From Charina bottae (Eukaryota; Chordata; Lepidosauria; Squamata; Charinaidae): a stretch of DNA of 64,000 nucleotides. A model generated the notes under the pieces. The model was not told the origin of the DNA, did no database searches, and worked only from the letters and a program-made list of their open reading frames with translations. The stretch spans positions 176,792,274 to 176,856,273 of the forward strand of contig JALMGJ010000003.1 of assembly GCA_023362775.1 (NCBI GenBank), in the 5' to 3' direction. Below, in pieces: positions 1-11,595 of the stretch (its first letter is position 1; every line of letters begins with the position of its first letter). A program made the position numbers and the translations under genes.

Positions 1-7
1 GGTACGG

Positions 8-60
8 GGATATAAGTTGATTTTTTCCAATCTGATGGCCATTCTTGTGTTTTCCAAAAG
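8..60 (-). mobile_element. Short BovB/RTE LINE fragment
   Basis: The stretch aligns by eye with 2692-2745 of the BovB copy nearby (shared ttttccaatc, tggccat/act, gttttccaaa). On the minus strand this is the RT region just before the VPIPKKG motif. It is an old piece cut by the window edge. Confidence 0.5.
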
Positions 61-1359
61 AAAGACAACTAGGGACAACCAAACTACCATAAGGAGGCTG
101 TATAGGATGACTCATAAATACATTACAGCAATATGGCATTGCTTTGCAGAGGTCTTACTTTTCCTGAAAAGGAGGTTCCAGAAATAACACTGTGGCTCTT
201 CTCTGTCCCATTCCCATTAGTATTCTACATGTCTACATATTTCAATTTCATCTCCTATTCTTTCAAATAACCCCACCAAACTGCTTTGAGAGGTTGTCCA
301 AAAGCATGGAGAGAGTATCCCAAGGCAACTGAAGTCACTCAGCTTGTTCTCCCTTTTCATCAGATCTAGATGTGGCAATCTCCTTCACCAAATAATAGTT
401 GGGAATTACTCATGGACTGAAAGAGAGTCAATCAAGACACGGCAAAGTTTATAGTAAATAAGAGACCTACTAGTAGGGAAGTATTTGGTAGAACAGAGAG
501 ATTCATTGTTTAGAGTTACTCTAACCCAGGAAAACATGAAACTGAAAGTATGCTGAGATCACCTTTCAAAACCCTTCTCAGTGCTCTCATCTATGCAAGA
601 AGGCAGACAGCAATAGAAGAAAAGGTCTTTTCAGTGATGGTGTCAAATTGTGGAAATTGAACAAATCACTTAGTCATTTGAATCTTAGGGCCAGGAAAAC
701 CCTTTTTATTTACCAAAGATATTTTTAATTTTTAATTTTTAAAATTATTTACTAGATACTGTAAATTATCCCAAAAGTTTTAAATATTTCAAGACAAGAC
801 AAGCACTCTTGGATCTAGCACTGCTACCTTCTCAGATAGCAATTGTGGCCCAGAACACCTTTTAGTAGTTTGGCTTGACTCACTGCCAACTGCTGGATGA
901 AAGAGACTGAATGTCTCACCTCAAGAAATGCCTTTTCCCATATCAAACTTTCCTTTTGCCAATGAGGCTGATCTTCAAAAGTATTTTTCCCCAAAAGTGG
1001 CAATAATTTGTTCTTGCAGCACAGTTTTTTTTTAATTGTGGCTCCTGAAATACACAATGTGCCCCTTGGAGAGCTTGCATACTTTTTTCCTTGATTGGTC
1101 TCATGACTTCAAGGTATGAATCTGTGGATATGGAGAAGTATCAGAGTGGGTTTGCTCAGTGGATCTTGTCAGCAGTTTAAACCCAGGTGTTTCAGCTAAA
1201 AGACTGCAACTTTAAGGCAAGATCACCACTTGTGGCTGTGAAGTCTAAAATAATGGTTGATTACCACCATCGTTTGAATAGAAAAGACAAGGCGTGCTCA
1301 CCTCCAATTTCTCTCCTGCCCTGGGCAAAGCACAGAAGCTTCTAGCATGGCAGAGAACA
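61..1359. other. Intron 11, no recognised feature
   Basis: AT-rich non-coding sequence. I see no exon, RNA gene or repeat family that I can name. The short open frames are not supported by composition or by similarity. Confidence 0.6.
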
Positions 1360-2830
1360 GATTTTTTTGTTGTTCAGTCGTTTAGTCGTGTCCGACTCTT
1401 CGTGACCTCATGGACCATAGCACGCCAGGCCTTCCTGCCCTCCACTGTCACCCGGAGTTTACTCAAATTCATGTTCATTACATCGGTGATGCTATCTAAC
1501 CATCTCATCCTCTGCCGTCCCCTTCTCCTTTTGCCTTCAGTCTTTCCCAGCATCAGGGTCTTTTCCAGTGAGTCCTCTCTTCGCATTAGGTGGCCAAAGT
1601 ATTTGAGCTTCAGCTTCACTATCTGTCCTTCCAATGAGCAGTCAGGGTTGATTTCCTTTAGGATTGACTGGTTTGACCTCCTTGCAGTCCAAGGGACTCT
1701 CAAGAGTCTTCTCCAGCACCACAGTTCAAAAGCATCAATTCTTCGGCGCTCAGCCTTCCTTATGGTCCAACTCTCACAGCCATACATTACTACTGGGAAA
1801 ACCATAGCTTTAACTATACAGACCTTTGTTGGCAAGGTGATGTCTCTGCTTTTTAATATGCTGTCTAGGTTTGCCATAGCTTTCCTCCCAAGGAGCAAGC
1901 GTCTTTTAATTTCAGGGCTGCAGTCACCATCTGCGGTGATCTTGGAGCCTGAGAAAATAAAATCTGTCACTGCTTCCATTTCTTCCCCTTCTATTTGCCA
2001 GGAAGAGATGGGACCAGATGCCATGATCTGGTTTTTTTTAATGTTGAGTTTCAAGCCAGCTTTTGCACTCTCCTCTTTCACCCTCATCAAAAGGATCTTT
2101 AGTTCCTCTTCACTTTCTGCCATTAGGGTGGTATCGTCTGCATATCTGAGGTTGTTGATATTTCTCCTGGCAATCTTAACTCCGGCTTGTGATTCATCCA
2201 GCCCGGCATTTCTCATGATGTACTCTGCATATAAGTTAAATAAGCACGGTGATAATATACAGCCTTGTCGTACTCCTTTCCCAATTTTGAACCAGTCGGT
2301 TGTTCCATGTCCGGTTCTAACTGTTGCTTCTTGACCCGCATACAGGTTTCTCAGCAGACAGGTAAGGTGGTCTGGTACTCCCATCTCTTTAAGACTTTGC
2401 CACAGTTTGTTGTGATCCACACAATAAAAGGCTTTAGCGTAGTCAATGAAGCAGAAGTAGATGTTTTTCTGGAACTCTCTTGCTTTTTCCATGATCCAGC
2501 GAATGTTGGCAATCTGATCTCTAGTTCCTCTGCCTCTTCGAAACCCAGCTTGCACTTCTGGTAGTTCTCGGTTCACATACTGCTGAAGCCTAGCTTGTAG
2601 GATTTTGAGCATAACCTTGCTAGCATGTGAAATGAGCGCAATTGTACGGTAGTTTGAACATTCTTTGGCATTGCCTTTCTTTGGAATTGGAACATAAACT
2701 GACCTTTTCCAATCCTGTGGCCACTGTTGAGTTTTCCAAATTTGTTGGCATATTGAGTGCAGCACTTTAACAGCATCATCTTTTAGGATTTTAAATAGCT
2801 CAGCTGAGATACTGTCTTCTCTGCTAGCTA
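1360..2830 (-). mobile_element. BovB LINE (RTE clade), 5'-truncated, long RT reading frame
   Basis: A minus-strand frame of 463 codons (2765-1374) encodes most of the reverse transcriptase and C terminus. It has QAGFRRGRGTRDQ (about residues 72-84), FCFIDYAKAFYCVDH (104-118), GVRQGCILSPCLFN (164-177) and NNLRYADDTTL (204-214), and ends TKSRTRLND. The 3' tail next to it, with the reverse complement of tcgtttagtcgtgtccgac, is the typical BovB end. Catalytic Asp of motif A and YADD are kept, but the second Asp of the usual AFD is Tyr. The endonuclease half is missing: the frame continues above 2765 as SISAEL... and similarity stops near 2830. BovB is abundant in squamates and known for horizontal transfer to ruminants. 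Confidence 0.93.
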
Positions 2831-3414
<584 letters not shown>

Positions 3415-3644
3415 AGCCAAGTAACTTCAGTCTATGAAGGTTCTCATATTCTACATGTCTACATATATACATATGTCTACTATCTTCTCTGTGTAAGGTC
3501 ACACAGCTACCTAGAAACATATTTAGGATTCCCTTACTAACTTTGCTCAGACTGAAGAAGCTCCTTGGATAAGGAGCGAAACGTTTCCACTGAGAAAATA
3601 GAAATCCAGTTGACATGATTCAAGCTACAGCCAAGTAACTTCAG
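3415..3644 (+). mobile_element. Penelope-like element end (family A) with 16-bp target duplication
   Basis: The 16-bp word agccaagtaacttcag occurs at 3415-3430 and 3629-3644, bracketing about 200 bp. The insert begins with tctatgaaggttctca, the inverse of the family's far end. It then carries the family A 3' region (caaggtcacacagc-like stretch at 3496, then the stem-loop at 3552-3582) and ends caagctac. The same sequence occurs at 34195-34341 and in the GIY-YIG-bearing copy at 58317-59302, which assigns the family. Confidence 0.85.
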
Positions 3645-5172
3645 CTTTATGTAATGAAGACTCCTGTATATCTTTTTTCTCCAAGCATCTTGAAAGTCTG
3701 AAGACTTCTGGATATATGAACTTGTATATATATTTTTACCTTTCAATATGTAACAATGCTGTTTTTTAACTACTATTCAGCAAACCTATTAGTAGTTCAT
3801 GTTCTGAAAGAGAAAACATAGCATTAACAAAAAGGATTTATTGATGTAAATACTGCCTTCAATCCCAACTTCTCCAGTTCTCACCTCACCAGCAAATGCT
3901 TTTTGCACTCTAATCTATCATTAAAATACAAATTTGGTTTGTAGATTTTTATTTCCCAACATCTCTGGGCCATATATCTGCTAGAATTAACTTACAAATG
4001 CTATAAACATTCACGTATGATACTAATGTTTAAAATCCTGCATACGCTCACTCAGAAACAAGTCTTATTTAACTATTACATTTATAGCCCACCTTTTACT
4101 TGAGATTTCAAGGAGGCATAAATTAGAAGCCTGCCCCTAATTTTATCCTCACAAAAATACACCTTGAGGTAGGCTGCACATTTAGAGAAAGAGGGAGGGG
4201 GCAGGGGGGATGAGACTGTATTACTGGCCCACAGTTGGCTCAGTGGTGGAGCAGGACTTGAATCTCCCTAGTCTAAGTCCAACACATTAACCATACACTG
4301 TTATTTTTGAGTAAACATGGATAAGGTTGTTAAGCCGTTTAACACTCTATATTTGCAAAACATTCACAACAGTGATTGAAACATACATATCTGTCTCTTT
4401 CTGTCACATCTGCTTTCTAACCTGTATTAATAACCATCACAAACACACAGAAATGGTACAAAAAAAACTCCCAACTCTTTGCATTTAATGCCATGTGTGA
4501 GAGTCTGCATGTTTGTAAAGCAAGCACTGAAAATAGCAGCAGGTAACAGTAGAATATTTTAACACAGACTATTCCTTGAGCAAGTCCTCCCCAGTCACAT
4601 AGATCAGTGCATTTTTACATCAGTTCAACACCAGCTGCCCCTCAAGGTCAGGTTTGCCTGTTATTGCTCTTATAGTTAAAAGCAGCTGAGCAGAGGAAGA
4701 ACTTGCTGAGATGGGGCAAAGAATTGTGTCTTTAGAGCCACAAACCCAAAGCTTTCCATATTTTCATGTTTAAAAATATACAGAAATTAAATCTCTAAAA
4801 TGGAAAATCCTCCTATACAGTACAGCTATTTGCAACATTTGGTATTGTCAGGAAAGCAGAAGTATTTCCAGAGCATCTCAGGGTTTTTGCTTATTCAAGA
4901 GAACCTGTCAATACCATCCTCACTTGCCTCATTTACACAACCTTGATTTTATATAGATTCGAAGACATCTGAGTCTGGCTGCTGCTGCCAGATCGGGAGC
5001 ACAAGTTGTACCTCAAGAGAACCGTTCAGACTAATGTGAAATATTTAGTAAACATGTTCTTTTTCTCAGGGGTCATCCTGAACCCAAAGGAAATTTTCAT
5101 ATAAGCCACATGATGGCAAGCTAGTGAGTGAGCCCTTTCTGAGCAGATCAAAGGCCTCTGAGTGGATCAAAG
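3645..5172. other. Intron 11, no recognised feature
   Basis: Non-coding sequence of mixed composition with no exon or named repeat seen. Confidence 0.55.
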
Positions 5173-5459
5173 GTCTAGCCCAGGGCTTTCCAAAGTTTTC
5201 CCGCGGCGACACACCAACCGCCGTTGGTGTGTCACCGTGGGAAAACCCGGAAGTGCCGCCATTGCGGCAGCGCGCAAAAACCCGGAAGCGCTGCTGCCGC
5301 TTTCAGGTTTTTGCGTGCCGCGGTTGGTGTGTCGCCGTGGGAAAACCTGGAAGCACTGATGATGATCAGCGCTTCCGGGTTGTGTGGCGACACACCAGAC
5401 TGTGTGTGGCGACACACTTTTGTGTCGCGACACACAGTTTGGAAAGCTCTGGTCTAGCC
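5173..5459. mobile_element. hAT-type MITE with 8-bp target duplication (family 1)
   Basis: The 8-bp word gtctagcc at 5173-5180 and 5452-5459 flanks a 271-bp element with ends cagggctttccaaa and tttggaaagctctg. The interior is GC-rich and internally repetitive (gacacacc, aaaacccgga). It has no coding capacity; open frames through it reflect high GC. A second copy lies at 39258-39493. An 8-bp duplication and CAGG.. ends are typical of hAT elements. Confidence 0.88.
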
Positions 5460-6179
5460 CTTTCTAACAGCCTTCCCTGCCTTCTATGTACCCACACTGA
5501 AAGTCCAGCCATTTTCTTTTGCATACATGTTCACCTTTGGGACAGGACTTAGAATCAGTGAAGTTGCTGGGGATGTGAGAAATAATGTGTTTCTCAGGCC
5601 ATTTGTACTGGATGATGAGGATGATGAGGATGACAAACTTGCCACTCCTTGGCTTAGGTGGTCCAAGAATGATAAAAAGAACTGAGGTGGGTGATTACAT
5701 TGCGCAGGTCAGGGTGAAATCTAATTTCCTACATGTCATATATCAGATAATTCTGCCCAAGGGGTAACATCCAGTATATTATTTACCATTAAAATGAAAA
5801 CTTGCTCACATTTTTTTGGTTTAGTGTTGACACTGAAAGTCTGAGTTTCTCAGCAGAGAAATGCAAGAGGCCGGCCACTTCAACCAGCACTACTGACTAC
5901 CATTCTGGGTGTAAAATCAGACAAGGGCACTGAAGGGCAAAATGGGCTGGATAAATCATTTACTCACTCTATTCCCAAAAGACACTAATGTTCTTCCTAC
6001 CACCAATGAATGGCAAAAAAAATTGGGGAAATATTTTGACTCTTAATGGGCAGGCATCTTCCTTGCAAATGCAAGAGAGGTTCTATAACACTACCATTTA
6101 ATGCTGCAGTGTTCCCTTTTGGCAGTCCCAGTTGTGTTTCCTGTCCAATTCACATTGCCACCCTAGGCTGGGCTGGGCA
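5460..6179. other. Intron 11, no recognised gene
   Basis: Non-coding. A short gatgatgagg simple repeat lies at 5611-5632. Nothing else was recognised. Confidence 0.5.
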
Positions 6180-6870
6180 GATGGTGGAAGTACTGACCCA
6201 GTGTCTGGAGGCAGTACAGGTCTGGATGGGGGCGGGAAGATACAAAGTAACACAGAATACCTGCAAGACAGAGGTGTTTTTCCACAAACCACTGGGAACT
6301 TTGTCTGCTCTAGTATAAACTCAGGGTGGGAAGGCAGTTAACTCTGAGGAAGTTTATATGGGACCTGAAAGATTCCCTAGACTCATGGCTGTCGCTGGAA
6401 GATTATGCTCTGGCAACAGTTGCTTATCACCTTATGGATCAACTATTGCAATTTGCTTTACATGGTGTTGCTTTTGAAGACTACTCTGAAGGTGCAACTG
6501 ATACAAATTGAAAGCTGCCATTGTTTCATAAAACATGCTGTAGGTCATACATTCCAAGTATAAATCAAAGTGCTGGTTTTGACCTATAAATCCCCTTAGG
6601 ACTTCATGTCCAGATTATCAAATATCTTGTTTCTGGAAAACTGAATGGTGTGCCACCCTTATTACATTTCTAAGATAGTCAAGACTAACTTCTCTAGAAG
6701 GCTTTTGATGGTTAAAGTTGGTGGTATCACTCACATCCCAGGATATAGGATATCTTATGTTCTATTGTATTTTAATGTTGTCTTTTTACTGATTTTTGTT
6801 TGTGTTGGAGCTGGTAGCCTTACTAAGTAACTAAGTAGGTAAGTAAATAAATGAATAATCAATTCTTCAA
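6180..6870 (+). mobile_element. Old L2-clade LINE remnant, 3' part
   Basis: Scattered matches to the L2 copies elsewhere in the window: CLEAVQVWMG near 6205, a decayed coding stretch through 6400-6560 (atggtgttgcttttgaag resembles the MGLPLK region), and a simple-repeat tail taagtaactaagtaggtaag near 6822-6850. There are many frame breaks, so the copy is ancient. Confidence 0.6.
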
Positions 6871-6907
6871 GTCACAACCCAAGCCCTTTCAAAGAATACT
6901 ATTCTTC

Positions 6908-6963
6908 TCTAGAATTCATTTTGGGAAGACTTCATTGCATATATTCCCAAAATGAATTCTAGA
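6908..6963. repeat. Perfect 20-bp inverted repeat
   Basis: tctagaattcattttgggaa at 6908-6927 is exactly inverted at 6944-6963, with a 16-base spacer. It is not part of a repeat that I recognise. Confidence 0.85.
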
Positions 6964-7798
6964 CTGTCTTATAGTCAAGAAAAGAAATAGGATTTTTTTT
7001 GGGGGGGGGGAATAAAAGGCATATACACCTATTTCTTGTTGAAGGCATAACCTGTGATCTTAAATATACTGATGTGGGTAAGAAACTGTTAAGTCTCATG
7101 CATTTAAAAGGCAGTCATTTATATGATACCCTACCTACACCAGATACTATATGCAAGTACACCTACTGTAGATATTTAAATTGTGTTCAGTTCAGTAATA
7201 GGCTCCTACTTCCACACACTCCCTCACTCTACCCCATAAGGATGTACTAAAATTGCCAAACCAGCTTTTAAATTAGTTATTGAGGATTGATTTGGCAACT
7301 TGAGAAAGAACGGGATTGAACTGTAAATAGAAAGCAAAAACACGAGGTGCTTATGTACAGGGTTGGAAGTTGTGGTTAAGATGAACGCCTAAGGAAGAAG
7401 GTCTATGGAGAGAGCTACGTAAGTATTTGAAGAAACCCAGCTGCTGGAACATATTGGTTGCTCTCTCATTGGCAGTAAAAATTGTTTATGAAGCAATCTA
7501 TATTGAAATTACTTCATGGCAAGTTTTCCGGATTTACAATGGAAAAAGGTACTACACAAGATCACGGCATTCCTACTTCTTTGTAGTCTGCCAGAGTTTC
7601 AAAATTATTTAAAAGGCAATAAGCAGGGTATTTAAAAGTAGATTTCAGTAAGCCACACAGCAGTGTGTCTGCCTGTCTGTCTTGGATCCAATGATAACAC
7701 TGCAACTATGGATTTAGAGCGTGCTGAGACAACAAATATTTGTATTCCATTTCACCAACAAAATCTAGTTCCTAAGATACTGCAGAGAAAATACCTAC
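6964..7798. other. Intron 11 next to exon 11, no recognised feature
   Basis: Non-coding, with a short poly-G run at 7001-7010. No exon continuing the GREB1L frame was found. Confidence 0.6.
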
Positions 7799-8125
7799 CT
7801 AAAACTACCACGCAGAACTCACTTCCTCTGATCTTCGAGGTGCAGATAGCAACCACGTAATCTGGCACCCTTTGCTGGTGCTTCAGTTCACTCAGAGACC
7901 GCAGGGTTTCGGAAATGCCTTCCGCCAAGGAATTCTGAGTAACTACCACATGCACCATGTCTTGGGAAACGCTGGCAATTAACTTGGCAAGCCATGGAAG
8001 TTGAGCTGGCGACAAGGAGATGCTCTGTGCATTCATTTGTAAGGACTGTTCCCTTAGAGTAAATTCCTGCATAGCTTTCAGCATGATCTGTTCAAATTCT
8101 TCCCTGAGAGGTATCTTATCAGGAC
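7799..8125 (-). CDS. GREB1L: GREB1L coding exon 11 (last coding exon in window)
   Basis: Residues 534-642, 327 bp, the largest exon here. It starts [20 protein letters not shown], contains [20 protein letters not shown] and [20 protein letters not shown], and ends [11 protein letters not shown]. The acceptor is ggaattgcag and the donor TTAG|gtaggt. A second donor 4 bp further in (gtattt) would shift frame and is rejected. The next expected residues ([10 protein letters not shown]...) were not found in 1-7798, so intron 11 is at least 7.8 kb and the gene continues off the low-coordinate end. Confidence 0.96.
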
Positions 8126-8880
8126 CTGCAATTCCGTTAAATAGAGGATCAAAACACATCATAAACACCTCTTCCATCAACCTAACTCATTCTGTTACCA
8201 GGTCAGAGTGCTATCAAAGTAGTCCACTCAAAATGGAAAGTTTCCCCACTTAAAAACACCAGCACCTCACTATGAATGGATTTAGCCACTATCATAATAA
8301 CCAAAAATTCAAGAAATAAGAACTGTCTGGCAGAGATTAAGATGCTAGGCACAGAATGGGATTTCAACAGGTGACTTTGTTTCTGAGAATGGTTCCCTCA
8401 CTCTTTCCTTGGCAGCAGGCTGCTGCTCCAACTGCAGTGGCATTCTAGAGTCTGGAGGATATCAAATTGATAATGACTACCTGCATGTTTGCTTGGGAGA
8501 TGATTGGAACAAAAGATACTCCTCTTTCTACCATTTCAATAATTTTATAACAGTGTGTTTTTAGGGGGAGAGAGCCAGTCACAAGAGAAACCAGCAGTTG
8601 TTCCATTGCCTTAAAGCACAATTCACTGGGCTGCATACAATCTCTTGTGTTAGTACACTAACAGACAGAGGTGACAGCAATTCTATACTGTTATCATCAC
8701 ATGTAGAACAGAAGTGGAAGAAGAATGTGTATAAATCTGCATGCCCGTGGAAGGTTCACCTACATAATGTGAAAAAGGTACCTATTTTTACAGCCTTCTG
8801 AAGCACAGATGTATTAGATTACAACTCCCATAATTATGAGCTACTATGCCTACAATATCTGAAAGTTAGAGTGTGCTAAA
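8126..8880. other. Intron 10, no supported feature
   Basis: Non-coding. A 150-bp stretch (8481-8630, minus) is open in one frame between an AG and a GT, but does not fit the GREB1L phase; see rejected items. Confidence 0.5.
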
Positions 8881-9280
8881 CAGGTAGTCCTCGCTTAATG
8901 ACCACAACTGGGACTGGAATTTTGGTTGCTAAGTGAAGCAGTCATTAAGCAAATCCGACCCGATTTTACCTTTTTTGCGGCGGTTGTTAAGTAAATCACT
9001 GCAGGTGTTAAGTGAACCATGTGGTTATTAAGCGAATCATGCAGTTCCCCATTGATTTTGCTTGCCAGAAGCCAGCCAGGAAGGTTTAAAGTGGCGATCA
9101 CATGACCACGGGACACTGTCACGGTCATAAATGCGAACCGGTTGCCAAGTGCCCAAATCGTGATCACATGACCACAGGGACGATGCAATGGTGTGAAAAC
9201 CGGTTGTAAGTCAGTTTTTCCAGCATCGTCGTAAGTCTGAACCGTCACTAAATGAATGGTTGTTAAGTGAGGACTACCTG
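8881..9280. mobile_element. 400-bp MITE with caggtagtcctc inverted ends, copy 1
   Basis: Starts caggtagtcctcgcttaa and ends with the near-inverse ttaagtgaggactacctg. Inside are many short ttaag/gtgacc words and both-strand symmetry beyond the termini. There is no coding capacity. Copy 2 of exactly the same length lies at 19102-19501. I could not fix a target duplication, so the superfamily is left open. Confidence 0.85.
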
Positions 9281-9621
9281 TACTACAATCTCCACAGGGA
9301 AGCTTTCAGAAGGAACAAACAGATGAACATGTTTTATGTAGAGACTGTTGTATTTCTAAGCATGCTACAATATACCTAAGCCAGATTGTGCAGACAGCCT
9401 GATTGATCGGGATGTATAATTTTTCCCATAATAAATTTGAGATGACTGGCCAGCAGTTTAGTATATAATTTATTATAAAGATTGATTAAAAAATAGGTCT
9501 GTTAAAAAAAATACCTCTAGTGGATCTTCACCTAATTTAGGAATTATTTAGAATTGCGAGAGAATAATAGAAAATCTCCCTGATACAGCACGTTGCTTAG
9601 TGACAAGAATATCTTTGAATA

Positions 9622-9918
9622 CCTTATAGCAGGGGTCCCCAACCTGTGGGCCACAGCCTGTTAGGAAGTGGGCCGCAGGGCTCCCACCTGCAAACCCTGC
9701 CCCCCCGCTGCGCGCGATTACCCCGCCCCGGTGCACGCGATTGGCTCCCGCCTGCAAATCCCGCCCCCTGGTGCGTGCGATTGGCTCCCACCTGCAAACC
9801 CCGCCCCCTGGTGCGTGCGATTGGCTCCTGCCTGCAAACCCCCCCCCCCATCTGTGGAAAAGTTTTCTTCCACGACCGGTCCCTGGTGCCAGAAAGGTTG
9901 GGGACCGATGCCTTATAG
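9622..9918. mobile_element. hAT-type MITE with 8-bp target duplication (family 2), copy 1
   Basis: ccttatag at 9622-9629 and 9911-9918 brackets a 281-bp element beginning caggggtccccaacctgtgg and ending aaggttggggaccgatg. Near the ends are the typical cctgttaggaagtgggccgc and ccggtccctggtgcca. The centre holds about five GC-rich units of 30-40 bp (gcgattggctcc, cctgcaaaccccgcccc). It was inserted inside the L1 ORF2 copy. Confidence 0.9.
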
Positions 9919-10447
9919 AATTCACCTGTTAACCCATCCAGAACCAGAGATTTTCCATTTTTAATATTTTTAAAAACCTCATGACACTCTGATTTTGAAA
10001 ACAGAAAATCCAAATACTGACATCCATTAAAGATAATTCTGGAAAATTCAATTTATCTAAATTCTTATTAATTTTTTCTATTGCTAGGCTCTTTGATGTG
10101 CATAATTCTTTTTTAAAAGTGACAAACTTTTTACTAATATTTTACAAACTTTTTACTATTAGTAATGATATGACTTTTGGTATCTTTTAATGCCTTTATC
10201 TCCTTTCTGTTGCTTTTTTAAAATTTGCCAATAACCTTAAGTAGTTTTTATTAAATTTGTAATATTTTTGCTTTAAAAATAAAATTTGCTTTGATATTTT
10301 GTCAGTTTCTAAAATGTCAAGCTCATTTCTTCTCCTAATTGCTTATATAGATTAATTGATCCTTTTCTATTATACCTTATTCATAAATTCTTAATTCCTA
10401 AATATAATACATTCACCATCTGTGTAATTTCTTTTTGATTCTGCTCA

Positions 10448-10449
<2 letters not shown>

Positions 10450-10481
<32 letters not shown>
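10450..10481. repeat. (CA)n microsatellite
   Basis: An uninterrupted run of about sixteen ca dinucleotides. Confidence 0.95.
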
Positions 10482-10483
<2 letters not shown>

Positions 10484-11595
10484 CTACCTCTTCTTACAGC
10501 TTTATGGCATTTCATTTTGTAGTCAATAAAATTTGTTCCCTATCACTTTCTTTTTAATAAATCCAAATTCTGAGTTAAATGTTTATTCACTTGTGAATTC
10601 TATAGCAATCTAGAATTAAAACACCAAGAATTATTAAATGGATGTTTTCATACAAACTACTGCAAATACAAAAATCATTGCAGCATGATCTGAAATGTAT
10701 ACTGTTGAACTTTCTACTCAGGCTAATTGATTAAAAATATTTTTAAGCCCAAATATAATCTATTCTTGAATGAGATTGATGCCTATCTAAGTAAAGTGTT
10801 TTGTTAATGGATGCATAGTTCCCCCAATATCAGTAAGCCCATGCAGTTGCATCAAACTCTGCAATCTCTTAAATACCAAAGACTGTCTTCTATTTTACTG
10901 AAAACTTGTTCCATCCCCGGGTGTGCCTGCATCAATATATGCCCCCTAAAACCAAATTCTTCAAATATGTTTATTAATGGCAGTCATTACTTTTTGTATA
11001 AACCCAATTTGATTCTGATTTGGTACGTATATAGAAACCAATGATATGGTTTTGTTATCAAGCTTCATTTTAATTAAAAAATATATCTTTTTGAGTCTTT
11101 TCTACTGTAAAATCAACATTAGCTTTAAATAAGAGGCAACCCTTTCGGCTTATTACACCCTTCCCCCCAAAAGTTTCTTCCACAAGATTTGTCTTTAATT
11201 TTTTCCAATATATATGTTTCCTATAAGAGTACCACAGAGAGAGAAATTTTAAATATTTACTGGTTCTAGTTCTTTTTATTGGATTGCCTAACTTCCTAGC
11301 ATTTAGAGAAACTATCCTACATTATTCACCTGTTGACCTTTTACACTTCTGTTGTTCCTACCTTGCTTACCTTTCTTACACAGTAAACTCATCAACAGTG
11401 AAACCTATTTTTTTCCCAAGCCAATGCATTAAGTCTGAGATCTTCAAAAAAAATTATGACAATTTTTTGGGGGCCTTTCCCCACCCTCTCTCAGTTCCCC
11501 TCTCCATTCACCCTCCACCCCCCCCCCCCCAGTAATTATTTCCCAGCCCATTTAGACCACATATAAACAGAAGTTCACAGAGGACTAATTAAGTC

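Larger units (their letters stand above)
9290..11590 (-). mobile_element. L1 LINE ORF2 remnant, interrupted by an hAT element
   Basis: Minus-strand pieces match L1 ORF2 in order. Endonuclease: the kgvailfk-like stretch near 11130, then SLVSIYVPNQNQIGFIQKVM at about 11040-10985. Pre-RT: IKNGKSLVLDGLTGEFYK at about 9979-9920, continuing across the inserted hAT as VFKDILVTK near 9615, then IPKLGEDP near 9535 and IMGKIIHPDQSG near 9430. There are many frame breaks. ORF1 of probably the same copy lies at 12400-13480. The RT catalytic core and the 3' end are missing or unrecognisable. Confidence 0.75.

Noticed and set aside
1294..2334. 346-codon plus-strand frame
   Set aside because: It is the antisense shadow of the BovB reverse transcriptase frame.
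5124..5552. Several overlapping arginine/proline-rich frames
   Set aside because: High GC in the hAT MITE core removes stop codons in all frames; there is no domain and no codon signal.
8481..8630. Minus-strand 150-bp stretch between tgtatgcag and atgcag|gtagtc, open in one frame (PSELCFKAMEQLLVSLVTG...), looking like an exon
   Set aside because: Joining it in the phase-1 GREB1L frame gives a stop in the third codon. Exons 10 and 11 join directly into the known protein, the acceptor has no pyrimidine tract, and I recognise no matching protein.
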